Source of the DNA: Mycobacterium sp.
GTDB lineage: Bacteria; Actinomycetota; Actinomycetes; Mycobacteriales; Mycobacteriaceae
DNA: 35,483 nt
Assembly: GCA_025965975.1 (NCBI GenBank)
Contig: JAOPVX010000010.1
Span: forward strand, 1-35,483
Direction: 5' to 3'
In this document: positions 24,721-32,991 of the stretch, piece after piece
Layout: the number at the start of each line of letters is the position of its first letter
Position numbering within the stretch: position 1 is the stretch's first letter
Made by a program: the position numbers and the translations under genes
Notes under the pieces: model-generated
What the model saw: only the letters and a program-made list of their open reading frames with translations
Databases searched by the model: none
What the model was told of the DNA's origin: nothing

Positions 24721-25536
24721 ATGACCAACCCGATCCGCGTCGGCGTGCAGCTATGGCCCGGCGGTACGCCCGACTACCGAACCTGGCGCGAAGCGGTGCT
24801 GACGGCCGACGAACTCGGCGCCGACGCCATCTTCGGCTATGACCACTTCCACAAGCCGTTCACCATCGCCCCCGACGACGGACCGCCCCAACTGCTACCC
24901 GAGCAACCGGACGTGAACAACTTCGAAGGCTGGACCGCGCTGGCCTCGTGGGCCGAGATCACCAGCCACGCCGACATCGGGCTGCTGGTCACCGGCATCG
25001 GCTACCGCAATCCCGACCTCTTGGCCGATATGGCCCGCACGGTCGACCACATCAGCGGAGGCCGGTTGGTCCTCGGCCTCGGGTCGGGATGGTACGAGAA
25101 GGACTACGCCGTCTACGGATATGACTTCGGCACGGTCAAGTCCCGGATGGACCTGTTCGAGGACGGCCTGGCCCGAATCGAGAGCCGGCTTGACGAGTTG
25201 GTGCCGCCACCGGTGCGTCGGATTCCGATCCTGATCGGCGGCATCGGCGTCAAGCGAACGCTTCCGCTCGTCGCCAAGCATGCCGACATCTGGCACACCT
25301 TCGCCAGCGTGCCCGAGTTCCAACGCAAGAACGCCCTCCTCAAGGAACTGGTCGCCGCGGCCGAGCGTGACGACACGTCGATCGAACGGGCGGTGCAGTG
25401 GACGGGGCGCGCGAACGCCGACGCGTTCGTCGCGGAGGGCGTCACCTTGTTCACCACCGAGATCCACCCGACCGACGACGGCTACGACTTCGCGGAACTG
25501 AAGGACATGCTGGCCTGGCGCGACCGCCAACGCTAA
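24721..25536 (+). CDS. LLM-class F420-dependent oxidoreductase
   Basis: 271 residues, a luciferase-like TIM barrel. Typical pieces are IRVGVQLWPG (strand 1), ADAIFGYDHFHKP, DIGLLVTGIGYRNPDLLADMA, the SGGRLVLGLGSGW motif and RRIPILIGGIGVKRTLPLVA. Mycobacterial members use cofactor F420 for hydride transfer; the substrate is unknown. AGAGGA lies 5 nt upstream of the ATG. It overlaps the end of the convergent proline-rich gene by 4 bp. Confidence 0.92.
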   Translation: MTNPIRVGVQLWPGGTPDYRTWREAVLTADELGADAIFGYDHFHKPFTIAPDDGPPQLLPEQPDVNNFEGWTALASWAEITSHADIGLLVTGIGYRNPDLLADMARTVDHISGGRLVLGLGSGWYEKDYAVYGYDFGTVKSRMDLFEDGLARIESRLDELVPPPVRRIPILIGGIGVKRTLPLVAKHADIWHTFASVPEFQRKNALLKELVAAAERDDTSIERAVQWTGRANADAFVAEGVTLFTTEIHPTDDGYDFAELKDMLAWRDRQR

Positions 25537-26225
25537 TGGTTTCCCAAATGCGGGCTGCGCGGTTGCGGCGCGACGCTCATCGGTAACCGGGTCACGTTGA
25601 TCTGAGGCGCCTTGGTCGGTCGTGGCTGCGACGTCGGGTTGTAGGTCGGCGCCGTGTTTATCGGCGAGGCCGTCTCCGGTGGAGGAGGCGGCGGCAGCGG
25701 TGGTGGCGGTGCCGCGCTGGTGGCCACCTGAACCGGGTCAGCGCTGGTCGGTGCGGTCGGGGTCACCGACGACGTTCCTCCGTCGAGGGCGCTGCCAGGG
25801 CCGCGGAACACCAGCAGCACGGCCGACACCACGATCGCGGCCGTCGCGGCGGACGCCGCGATGATCGCGGTGACGGCCGGCTTGGTGCGATACCACGGCG
25901 CCGGCGGCGGCGAGAAACTCCAGGTCTTCATGTTGAACGCGTCGAAGTGGCCATCGAAGTGGCCGTCGAAGTGGCCGTCCTCGTTGGGATGGTCATCGGG
26001 GCCCGGCTGGCCATCCCAGAAGCTGTCGTCCGGTTCGTCCAACAGATCGTCGTCCGGGTCCAGATCGTCGTCCGGGTCCAGATCGTCGTCCGGGTCGTTG
26101 CGCGCGGGAGCCGGTTCCTCCGCAGGAGGAGCGCCGGGAATCTGGTCATGGCAAATCAACCCGTCGACGTCGGCCGGGTCGTCCAAGGGGTAGTCGAAGT
26201 CCCCCGAGGCTTCGCGTTCAGCCAC
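25533..26225 (-). CDS. Acidic/proline-rich single-pass membrane protein with internal tandem repeats
   Basis: 230 residues from GTG at 26225, which has TAGCAT 6 nt upstream on its strand (leaderless pattern). The N-terminal cytoplasmic half is very acidic, with (DPDDDL)-type repeats near residues 44-60 and GHFD repeats near 83-95. One transmembrane helix (about 115-138) follows WYRTKPAV, and the C-terminal external part is Thr/Ser/Pro rich (PPPPLPPPPPP near 172-182). The family is not recognised, though the layout of acidic cytoplasmic tail, helix and Pro-rich outside is common in mycobacteria. Confidence 0.75.
   Translation of the reverse strand: MAEREASGDFDYPLDDPADVDGLICHDQIPGAPPAEEPAPARNDPDDDLDPDDDLDPDDDLLDEPDDSFWDGQPGPDDHPNEDGHFDGHFDGHFDAFNMKTWSFSPPPAPWYRTKPAVTAIIAASAATAAIVVSAVLLVFRGPGSALDGGTSSVTPTAPTSADPVQVATSAAPPPPLPPPPPPETASPINTAPTYNPTSQPRPTKAPQINVTRLPMSVAPQPRSPHLGNH
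25941..25976. repeat. 12-bp tandem repeat, three copies, inside the acidic membrane protein gene
   Basis: GTCGAAGTGGCC at 25941-25952 and 25965-25976 with one variant copy (ATCGAAGTGGCC) at 25953-25964, encoding GHFD units on the minus strand. Confidence 0.9.
26043..26096. repeat. 18-bp perfect tandem repeat, three copies, inside the same gene
   Basis: CAGATCGTCGTCCGGGTC is repeated exactly at 26043-26060, 26061-26078 and 26079-26096, encoding six-residue acidic units (DPDDDL) on the minus strand. Identical copies point to recent expansion, and the number may vary between strains without breaking the frame. Confidence 0.92.
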
Positions 26226-26231
26226 ACAGAG

Positions 26232-26237
26232 ATGCTA
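26232..26237 (-). promoter_or_regulatory. TANNNT -10 box for the acidic membrane protein gene
   Basis: On the minus strand TAGCAT is followed by 6 nt and GTG at 26225, without a Shine-Dalgarno, so a leaderless transcript is likely. Confidence 0.42.
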
Positions 26238-26418
26238 ACGCCGGTACCAGGGCAAATGCGTAGCCGATGGGAAACCTGGTCGAGTGATGGGAACTCCCGC
26301 CGACACCTCTGCCGCCACGGTAGGGTTCGGTCGCCCCGTTGGATTCATTCACCGCGGCGACCCGGCGCCGACACCGCTGCGCCACCGCGCCGCCACCTAC
26401 CCATCGGAAGGTTCGGCA

Positions 26419-27543
26419 ATGAACAAGTCTCTCCTGGCAGTCTCCGCGGCGTGCGGGCTCGTCCTGGCGGCGCTGATCGCGTGCGCCCCGCCCCAGAAGG
26501 GAAACACGGGCGGACAGACGTCCTCGGGCGTCAAGGTCAGCGAGGCGACCTCCGCCGCGGACTTCGGCGGGATGGACGCCCTCGTCGAGGCGGCCAAGAA
26601 GGATGGCGGGCTCAATGTGATCGCCCTTCCGCCGGATTGGGCCAACTACGGCGCCATCATCAAGGCGTTCTCAGACAAGTACGGCATCAAGGTCAACTCG
26701 GCGCAACCCGATGCCGCCAGCCAGGACGAGATCAACGCTGCCAACCAGCAAAAGGGTAAGAGCACCGCGCCCGACGTCTTCGATCTGGGTCAGTCGGTGG
26801 CGCTGGCCAACACGTCGATTTTCGCGCCGTACAAGGTTGCGACGTACGACAAGATCCCAGAAGCGTACAAGGACCCCAACGGCGCGTGGGTCAACGACTA
26901 CGGCGGCTACATGTCCATCGGCTTCGACTCGGCGAAGGTGCCGCCGGTGACGAACGTCAACGATCTTCTCAAGCCCGAGTACAGCGGCAAGGTCGCGCTG
27001 AACGGTGACCCCACGCAGGCCGGCGCCGCGTTCTCCGGCGTGCTGATGGTGGCACTGTCTCAGGGCGGGTCGGCCGACGACATCGCTCCGGGTGTCGAGT
27101 TCTTCCGCAAGCTCAAGGCTGCGGGCAACTTCCTGCCGGTCGATCCGACTCCGGCGACCATCGAGTCGGGCCAGACACCGGTGGTGATCGACTGGAACTA
27201 CCTGAACGCGGCAGTGACCAAGAAGCTGCCCACCTGGCAGCTGGTGGTTCCGGAGAACGCCGTCGCCGGCTACTACTACCAGGCCATCAACAAGGATGCC
27301 CCGCACCCCGCGGCGGCGCGCCTGTGGCAGGAGTTCCTCTACAGCGACGAGGGGCAGAATCTGTTCGCTGTCGGCGGTGTCCGGCCGGTGCGCGCCGACA
27401 ACATGATGGCCGACGGGACCATCGACAAGGCGGTGTCGGACACGCTACCGATCATCGACGGCCCGGTGACGGTCCCGAGCCCGGACCAGACCAAGGCCGC
27501 CAGCAAGTACCTGGCGGACAACTGGGCCAAGGCGATCAGCTGA
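26419..27543 (+). CDS. ABC transporter substrate-binding lipoprotein (polyamine/iron-type)
   Basis: 374 residues from ATG at 26419, which has GGAAGG 7 nt upstream; the frame extends to 26284 but lacks coding character there. The lipobox is LAALIAC with Cys22 as the lipidated residue. The mature part is a two-lobed binding protein of the PotD/AfuA (SBP_bac_6/8) type, with features such as ALPPDWANYGAIIKAFSDKY and PDVFDLGQSVA. It is the first gene of a four-gene importer: two permeases and an ATPase follow with 1-bp gap or overlaps. The substrate might be a polyamine, ferric ion or another small organic ligand; the sequence does not decide. Confidence 0.92.
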   Translation: MNKSLLAVSAACGLVLAALIACAPPQKGNTGGQTSSGVKVSEATSAADFGGMDALVEAAKKDGGLNVIALPPDWANYGAIIKAFSDKYGIKVNSAQPDAASQDEINAANQQKGKSTAPDVFDLGQSVALANTSIFAPYKVATYDKIPEAYKDPNGAWVNDYGGYMSIGFDSAKVPPVTNVNDLLKPEYSGKVALNGDPTQAGAAFSGVLMVALSQGGSADDIAPGVEFFRKLKAAGNFLPVDPTPATIESGQTPVVIDWNYLNAAVTKKLPTWQLVVPENAVAGYYYQAINKDAPHPAAARLWQEFLYSDEGQNLFAVGGVRPVRADNMMADGTIDKAVSDTLPIIDGPVTVPSPDQTKAASKYLADNWAKAIS

Positions 27544-27544
27544 G

Positions 27545-28387
27545 GTGCGACGGCTACGCGAGGGGCTGCCGCTGCTGCCGTTCCTGGCCGTGGTGGTGAT
27601 CTTCTTGATCATTCCGACCGTGACGGTGATCGTCAGTGCGGTCTACGCCGACGGCGTGTTCTCATTCGCGCGGATCCAGGCGCTGTTCAGCGGGACCGCG
27701 CTGAGCGCACTGGCCAAGAGCGTGCTGCTGTCGGGCAGCACGGCCATCATCGGGGCACTACTGGGCGCGGTGCTGGCGTGGCTGATCGTGAGCAGCCCAC
27801 CCACCTCGATGGTGCGCCGCGCGGTGATCTCGTTGTGCAGTGTGCTGGCCCAGTTCGGTGGCGTCGCACTGGCATTCGCCTTCTTGGCCACGGTCGGGCT
27901 CAACGGCGTGCTGACATTGTGGGTGCAGCAGGTCTTCGGCCTCAACCTCGCAGGCTCGGGCTGGCTATACAGCCTGACCGGACTGATCCTGGTCTACACC
28001 TATTTCCAGATCCCGTTGATGGTGATCGTGTTCGTCCCCGCGCTCGAAGGACTGCGCGATCAATGGCGGGAGGCGGCGGTCAGCCTGGGGGCGTCGACGT
28101 GGCGCTACTGGCGGGAGGTGGCGGTCCCGTTGCTGACGCCCGCCTTTCTGGGCTCAGTGCTTCTGTTGTTCGCCAACGCTTTTGCGGCGTACGCGACGGC
28201 CGCCGCGCTGGTCAGCCAGGGCAGCCCGATCGTGCCGCTGTTGATCCGCTCCGCGCTCACCAGCGAGGTTGTGCTCGGCCAGTCCGGGTTCGCCTATGCG
28301 CTGGCGCTCGAGATGATCGTCGTCGTGGCCCTGGTGATGGTGGCCTACAGCGCGTTGGTGAGACGCACCGCGAGGTGGCTGCGGTGA
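27545..28387 (+). CDS. ABC transporter permease 1
   Basis: 280 residues from GTG at 27545, directly after the binding protein's stop. Six hydrophobic helices are visible. The cytoplasmic EAA-type loop reads EAAVSLGASTWRYWREVAVPLLTP near residues 177-200 and contacts the ATPase. The family is the PotB/CysT type of binding-protein-dependent permeases. Its stop overlaps the second permease (GTGA at 28384-28387). Confidence 0.92.
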   Translation: MRRLREGLPLLPFLAVVVIFLIIPTVTVIVSAVYADGVFSFARIQALFSGTALSALAKSVLLSGSTAIIGALLGAVLAWLIVSSPPTSMVRRAVISLCSVLAQFGGVALAFAFLATVGLNGVLTLWVQQVFGLNLAGSGWLYSLTGLILVYTYFQIPLMVIVFVPALEGLRDQWREAAVSLGASTWRYWREVAVPLLTPAFLGSVLLLFANAFAAYATAAALVSQGSPIVPLLIRSALTSEVVLGQSGFAYALALEMIVVVALVMVAYSALVRRTARWLR

Positions 28388-29211
28388 GGCGCACCACGCT
28401 GGGCGGCAAGGTCTTTCGCGCGGTGCTGTGGGTGGCGTTCGGGCTGTTCTTCTTGTTCCCGCTGTACGCGATGGCCGACTTCTCCACCCGCAACCTGATC
28501 GCCGGCGGGCGCACCATGGCCGCGTGGAAGAACCTGGTCGCCGACGAAGCGTTGTATCAGGCGATCGTGATCTCGTTGCTGCTGGCGGTTTTCACTGTGG
28601 TGGCGATGCTGCTGGTGCTGGTGCCGACGATGATCTGGGTGCGGCTGCGGGCACCGTGGGCCAAGGGCATGGTGGAGTTCCTGTGCCTGCTTCCGCTGAC
28701 GATCCCGGCCCTGGTGATCGTGGTCGGGCTGCGCAACGTATATCTGTGGGTGGCGTACTTCCTCGGTGAATCGGCGTTGACGCTGACGTTCGTCTACGTC
28801 GTGTTGGTGTTGCCGTTCGCGTACCGGGCGATCGACGCCGCGCTGTCAGCGATCGACCTGCAGACGCTCGCCGAGGCGGCACGCTCGCTGGGCGCCGGCT
28901 GGCCGACGACGATCCTGCGGGTCGTGGTGCCCAACATCTGGTCAGGAATCCTTTCGGCCGCCTTCATTTCGATCGCGGTTGTGCTGGGCGAGTACACCAT
29001 CGCGTCGCTGTCCGGATATCAGACGCTGCAGGTGCAGATCGTCGCGATCGGCAAGACCGACGGCCCGACCTCCGTCGCCGCATCGTTGGCCGTGCTGCTG
29101 TTCGGCTTCGTGCTGCTGCTGATCCTCTCGCTGGTGACCCGCGGGCGTCGCCGCGCTGCGGCGGCCGACCCCGCCGTTGCCACCGCCGCCCCGTCGGGGG
29201 TCTTCGCATGA
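28384..29211 (+). CDS. ABC transporter permease 2
   Basis: 275 residues from GTG at 28384, which overlaps the stop of permease 1 (GTGA). The same frame is open back to 27778, but that stretch is antisense-free overlap with permease 1 and not coding. Six helices and the EAA loop EAARSLGAGWPTTILRVVVPN near 164-182 define a PotC-type permease. Its stop overlaps the ATPase start by 4 nt (29208-29211). Confidence 0.92.
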   Translation: MRRTTLGGKVFRAVLWVAFGLFFLFPLYAMADFSTRNLIAGGRTMAAWKNLVADEALYQAIVISLLLAVFTVVAMLLVLVPTMIWVRLRAPWAKGMVEFLCLLPLTIPALVIVVGLRNVYLWVAYFLGESALTLTFVYVVLVLPFAYRAIDAALSAIDLQTLAEAARSLGAGWPTTILRVVVPNIWSGILSAAFISIAVVLGEYTIASLSGYQTLQVQIVAIGKTDGPTSVAASLAVLLFGFVLLLILSLVTRGRRRAAAADPAVATAAPSGVFA

Positions 29212-30257
29212 CGAACGGCGTCGCCGTCGAGCTCAACGACCTGACCCGGGTCTACGGCAGCGTGAAGGCGCTCGACGGGCTCACCCTGCACATCGAGCCC
29301 GGCGAGCTCGTCGCGCTGCTCGGCCCGTCCGGCTGCGGAAAGACCACCGCGCTGCGGATCCTTGCGGGCCTCGACGAAGCCACGTCGGGCACGGTGACGG
29401 TGCGCGACCAGGACGTCGGCAACGTGCCAGCCAACAAACGCGACATGGGCATGGTGTTCCAGGCGTACAGCCTGTTCCCCCATCTGACCGTGCTCGACAA
29501 TGTGGCGTTCGGCTTGAAGATGCGCGGAAAATCCAAGAGCGAGCGCACGTCTCGGGCCGCCGACATGCTGGACTTGGTCGGCCTTTCGGCGCACAAACAC
29601 AAGTACGCCAGCGAGCTTTCTGGCGGCCAGCAGCAGCGGGTCGCGCTCGCCAGGGCGCTGGCGATCCAGCCGCAGGTGCTTCTCCTGGACGAGCCGCTCT
29701 CGGCACTGGACGCCAAGGTGCGCACGCAGCTGCGCGACGAGATCCGCCGCGTCCAGCTCGAAGTCGGCACGACGACACTGTTCGTCACCCATGACCAGGA
29801 GGAGGCGCTGGCCGTCGCCGACCGGGTCGGCGTGATGAGCCAGGGCAAGCTCGAGCAGCTGGCCGCTCCCGCCGATCTCTACGCCAACCCGGCGACGCCC
29901 TTTGTCGCCGAGTTCGTCGGCCTGAACAACAAAGTCCCGGCCGCGGTGTCGGGCGAACGCGCGCACCTGCTCGGCACGTCGGTGCCCGCGCTGCACGGCT
30001 CTATCGCGTCGGGCCCCGGACTGGCGATGGTCCGGCCCGAGTCCGTCACGGTCTCACCCGATCCGGCAGGCGCCTCGACCGTCAGCACGGTGGCGTTCCT
30101 CGGCCCGATCTCGCGGGTGTTCTGCACCATGGCCGACGGCTCGGTGATCAGCGCCCAGATGACGAGCTCGCAGGCCAGGGCGTTCACGCCGGGGGCGTCG
30201 GTCAGTGTCGGGGTCGAACCGACCGGCGTGCTAGTCGTGAAGGGTGAAAGGCCTTGA
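29208..30257 (+). CDS. ABC transporter ATP-binding protein (PotA/FbpC-type)
   Basis: 349 residues. Walker A GPSGCGKTT at 39-47, Q-loop Gln85 in VFQAYSLFPH, signature LSGGQQQR at 137-144, Walker B VLLLDEP at 157-163, and a switch His in FVTHDQEE. A TOBE-like C-terminal domain (about 270-345) is present, as in PotA, FbpC and MalK. It powers the two permeases encoded upstream. It ends 4 bp from the convergent LysA-like gene. Confidence 0.94.
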   Translation: MTNGVAVELNDLTRVYGSVKALDGLTLHIEPGELVALLGPSGCGKTTALRILAGLDEATSGTVTVRDQDVGNVPANKRDMGMVFQAYSLFPHLTVLDNVAFGLKMRGKSKSERTSRAADMLDLVGLSAHKHKYASELSGGQQQRVALARALAIQPQVLLLDEPLSALDAKVRTQLRDEIRRVQLEVGTTTLFVTHDQEEALAVADRVGVMSQGKLEQLAAPADLYANPATPFVAEFVGLNNKVPAAVSGERAHLLGTSVPALHGSIASGPGLAMVRPESVTVSPDPAGASTVSTVAFLGPISRVFCTMADGSVISAQMTSSQARAFTPGASVSVGVEPTGVLVVKGERP

Positions 30258-30261
30258 CACG

Positions 30262-31464
30262 CTAGCCACCTGACCACCCGCGGTCGCGCACCAGCAGGTC
30301 CGCGGTCGTCTCGCGGCGCACGAGTTCGGCGGCGCGTCCACGCCGGACCCCGATCACGGGCGGGCGGCCCACCATGTGGTAGTTCGACTCGTTGCTGTGC
30401 TGATCGGCACCGGTGCCCGCCATGGCCAGCAGGTCGCCGGGATGTACATCTGCTGGCAGCTCAACGTCACGGGCGAGCACATCATGGCAATGGTGCCCGG
30501 CGACGGTAACCGACTTGGTCGGGCCAAGCGGATGCCGGTTTGCCAGCGCAACAGTGTGTTTCGCATGCGCAGAGTCTTCGGATACGCTGCCGTCCACCCA
30601 GACGAGCGCGTCTCCGCCCGGCCGCGACTCGACCGCGACGACGCCAAACAGCGTGACGCCGGCCTTGGCGCTGATCGCACGTCCCTGCTCGACCACGACG
30701 CGCGGTCGCGGGAACCGCTCGGTGGCGCATGCCCAGTCCAGTGCGTCGCCGATCACGTCGGCCAGCTCAGCGGGGTCGCCGGCATCCGGACCGCCGAGGT
30801 TGACCTCGTGCGGGATCGCGCCGGTTTGCGCGCGGACGTCGGCCATCGCGGCGATCATCCGAGGGATCGTCTCGGTGACGTGCGCGTCGATGGGGCAGTG
30901 CAGCCCGACAAGGGTTAGAAGCGGTTGCTGCAGAACACGTTCCGCAATCTGCGCGGTGTGCCGGGCGATGTCGTCTTCCGCGGTCACCCCGATCAGCACC
31001 GGCTGAGGACGACGGACCGCGCAGGCCAGGTAGGCCACGTCCATCACCGAGTCGACCACCACACGACCGACGCCGACGCCGTCGCTCACATCGCCGTGCA
31101 TGACGATCCGGGCCGCGTCGACGCCGCCGGCCATGGCGATGGTCAGCTCACCTGCGGAGTGCACGGCAAGCCCGACACCCTCTTCTGCCACCCAGCTGGC
31201 CATCGCGGTGGTCAGTAGAGAACCTGCGTCGTAGGCGATTTCGATGTCCCGCTGCGCACGATAGCGCTGCAACCGACGACGGAAGTCGATCTCGTCGACC
31301 ACATGGGCGGGGGTGCGGAACTGGTCGGCGATGTCGGTCAACGGCACATCGCCGACGCAGAGCCGGCCCAGTGCATCGACGGTGGCGGTCGACGGCCAGG
31401 TCGCGGGGTCTATCCGGGGCGTGGCGGCCCGCTGTAAGGACGGCAAATGGTCCAGCAATGTCAT
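30262..31464 (-). CDS. LysA-like (fold type III) protein that has lost its catalytic residues
   Basis: 400 residues, clearly homologous along its length to diaminopimelate decarboxylase. Compared with M. tuberculosis LysA as I recall it: AYAAKAFL is AYDAGSLL here, so the PLP lysine is Gly81; HGNNKS is HGDVSD (123-128); HSHIGSQ is HCPIDAH (189-195); the phosphate loop DLGGGLG is NLGGPDAG (222-229); CESGD is CHD (326-328), missing two residues; and TGAY is TGAD (351-354). C-terminal structure motifs (NYHMVGRPPVIGV, RRETTADLL) are kept. It probably cannot hold PLP as an internal aldimine, so it may be a ligand-binding or regulatory pseudoenzyme. It converges with the ABC importer. Start at 31464 lacks a clear Shine-Dalgarno. 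Confidence 0.85.
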   Translation of the reverse strand: MTLLDHLPSLQRAATPRIDPATWPSTATVDALGRLCVGDVPLTDIADQFRTPAHVVDEIDFRRRLQRYRAQRDIEIAYDAGSLLTTAMASWVAEEGVGLAVHSAGELTIAMAGGVDAARIVMHGDVSDGVGVGRVVVDSVMDVAYLACAVRRPQPVLIGVTAEDDIARHTAQIAERVLQQPLLTLVGLHCPIDAHVTETIPRMIAAMADVRAQTGAIPHEVNLGGPDAGDPAELADVIGDALDWACATERFPRPRVVVEQGRAISAKAGVTLFGVVAVESRPGGDALVWVDGSVSEDSAHAKHTVALANRHPLGPTKSVTVAGHHCHDVLARDVELPADVHPGDLLAMAGTGADQHSNESNYHMVGRPPVIGVRRGRAAELVRRETTADLLVRDRGWSGG

Positions 31465-31501
31465 AACCCCAAGGTGCGCGCTCGCCGGGCGGATGGCACC
31501 G

Positions 31502-31540
31502 GTCTTGACACTGTCTTGACGGCCCTGTGGTCAATATTGA
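31502..31540. promoter_or_regulatory. Direct repeats and a palindrome upstream of the LysA-like gene
   Basis: GTCTTGAC occurs at 31502-31509 and again at 31513-31520 (11-bp period), followed by GTCAA at 31530-31534, which is an inverted half-site. TCAATATTGA (31531-31540) is itself a perfect 10-bp palindrome. The cluster lies in the 112-bp gap between the LysA-like gene and the upstream orotate phosphoribosyltransferase gene on the same strand, the natural place for its operator. Confidence 0.45.
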
Positions 31541-31576
31541 TGCGGCGGCATCGCTTGGCCGGCACTCCCGGCGCAC

Positions 31577-32170
31577 TCACACGTCTTTGACCGGTTCGAT
31601 CCCGAGATCACGGTAGGTGACCAGTGCGACGAACGGCACGTTGCGCGCAGCGAAGCGTGAGGTAGCGACATCGCCGCGGTCCACCATTGGGATCACCCCG
31701 GTGACAACGGCGCCCACCGCCGTTACGCGCTCGTAGGCCTTCTCCGTTGAGCCGCCGGTGCTGATCACGTCGTCGACGAGCAGCACGCGCGTGCCTTGCT
31801 CCAGTCGGGTGCCCTCGATCCACTGCTCACGGCCGCGGGCCTTCTGCTCCTTGCGCACCGAGAACCAGGCCTTGCCGGTGACCATCGCGACACCGTGTGC
31901 CAGCGGGTCCGCGCCCATCGTGAGGCCGCCGACCGCGTCGAATTCGATCCCGCTCTGCGCCGCCAGGTCGGCGACCGCACGGCTGACGATCGCCAGCCGC
32001 TCCCCGGTGTCGACGGCGAACTTGCCGTCGATGTAGTCGTGGCTGAGCTGGCCGCTGGCCAACTTGAAGGGTTCGCCACGATGCTCGTAACCGCGGGTGC
32101 GGATCAAGTCGAAGGCCGCTTGCCAGGTGTCCGGTCGGTCGGCAGCAGGCGTAGGGGACTTGTGAGACAT
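31577..32170 (-). CDS. Orotate phosphoribosyltransferase-like protein
   Basis: 197 residues. The PRPP-binding loop is VLLVDDVISTGGST (129-142), and the orotate-specific segment SVRKEQKARGREQWIEG (104-120) matches the catalytic lysine loop of PyrE. It would form orotidine 5'-phosphate from orotate and PRPP. I leave the symbol blank because it may be a paralogue rather than the main pyrE. Read on the minus strand, TACCAT (32177-32182) is 6 nt before the ATG, so the transcript is probably leaderless; that box lies between this ATG and the stop of the upstream gene. Confidence 0.88.
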   Translation of the reverse strand: MSHKSPTPAADRPDTWQAAFDLIRTRGYEHRGEPFKLASGQLSHDYIDGKFAVDTGERLAIVSRAVADLAAQSGIEFDAVGGLTMGADPLAHGVAMVTGKAWFSVRKEQKARGREQWIEGTRLEQGTRVLLVDDVISTGGSTEKAYERVTAVGAVVTGVIPMVDRGDVATSRFAARNVPFVALVTYRDLGIEPVKDV

Positions 32171-32176
32171 ATGAGA

Positions 32177-32182
32177 ATGGTA
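32177..32182 (-). promoter_or_regulatory. TANNNT -10 box for the leaderless orotate phosphoribosyltransferase gene
   Basis: TACCAT on the minus strand, then 6 nt, then ATG at 32170. The 14-bp gap to the upstream gene means the promoter's -35 side lies within that gene's 3' end. Confidence 0.42.
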
Positions 32183-32184
32183 TT

Positions 32185-32985
32185 TCAGCCCTGCCGGGCC
32201 CGACGTGTCAACTCAACGGTGGCCGAACGTAATTCGTCGATCGAGTCGATCGGGGCGGCGTAACCGATCCGGGTGTAGGCAACGCCGCGCTTCGTGCCGA
32301 CCCTGAGGTCGAGTCCGTACCGGTCTGCTCCGGTGCAGGTGGCCGCGATCGTGTCGGGATATCCGCCGAGCATCTGCGCCATCGCGACGAGGGCGTCGGC
32401 GTGGTCGGCGTTGAGATGGGCCACCGCCGCGTCCGACCGCGGCGAGACCGGGTCGGGTTCGGCCACGGCGTAGGCCTCGCCGGTCGCAGAATCCATCCGC
32501 CCGTACCCGCCGACCCAGCGCACCCGCCGCACCCGAAGCACCCACAGCGAGAAGTCGCTGTAGTCGATGTAGTACTTCGCCGAGGCGACGGCAAACAGGT
32601 GCGCATCGCGGGCAGCCACACGTTGGTCACCGGTGGGTTCCTCGACGACACCTGCCAGCGTGACGCGGCCGCTGGCCAGCGGATCAGCATCGCGCTGCGG
32701 CGCCAGGATCGCGATGCTGGCGCGCGGGTCGGCCGCGAGATTGCGGCCATGCTCGGCCAGATCGGAGACGCACAGCACGGGTGCACCGCCGAGGAGTCCG
32801 TAGGTGACGAACGACGCCCACGGATCGCCGTCGGTGGTCAACGTCGCCAGGGTGCCCGTGTTGGTCGATGCGGCGATCGTGCGGGCTTCCTCGGCGGCCG
32901 ACGGGCGAACTCCATTGGCCATCGCGGTTAGCGGGGGAGGGACCGAAGGGGCATCGCCCGGGTCGCCGTGATCACTGGACGCCAC
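32185..32985 (-). CDS. HugZ-like split-barrel protein with C-terminal DUF2470 domain
   Basis: 266 residues from GTG at 32985. The N-terminal half (about 30-175) is a flavin-type split barrel (NTGTLATLTTDGDPWASFVTY and PRASIAILAPQRDADPLASG). The C-terminal part (about 185-260) resembles DUF2470, with AAVAHLNADHADALVAMAQM containing His residues used for heme in related HugZ proteins. Related proteins bind or degrade heme or are PPOX-family oxidoreductases; the role here is not certain. TATCGT (32992-32997, minus strand) 6 nt before GTG suggests leaderless transcription. Confidence 0.87.
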   Translation of the reverse strand: MASSDHGDPGDAPSVPPPLTAMANGVRPSAAEEARTIAASTNTGTLATLTTDGDPWASFVTYGLLGGAPVLCVSDLAEHGRNLAADPRASIAILAPQRDADPLASGRVTLAGVVEEPTGDQRVAARDAHLFAVASAKYYIDYSDFSLWVLRVRRVRWVGGYGRMDSATGEAYAVAEPDPVSPRSDAAVAHLNADHADALVAMAQMLGGYPDTIAATCTGADRYGLDLRVGTKRGVAYTRIGYAAPIDSIDELRSATVELTRRARQG

Positions 32986-32991
32986 GTCGGC

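Noticed and set aside
25941-26096. Repeat clusters as a CRISPR-like or intergenic repeat array
   Set aside because: Units are directly contiguous, lie in frame inside a coding region and encode repeating acidic and GHFD units.
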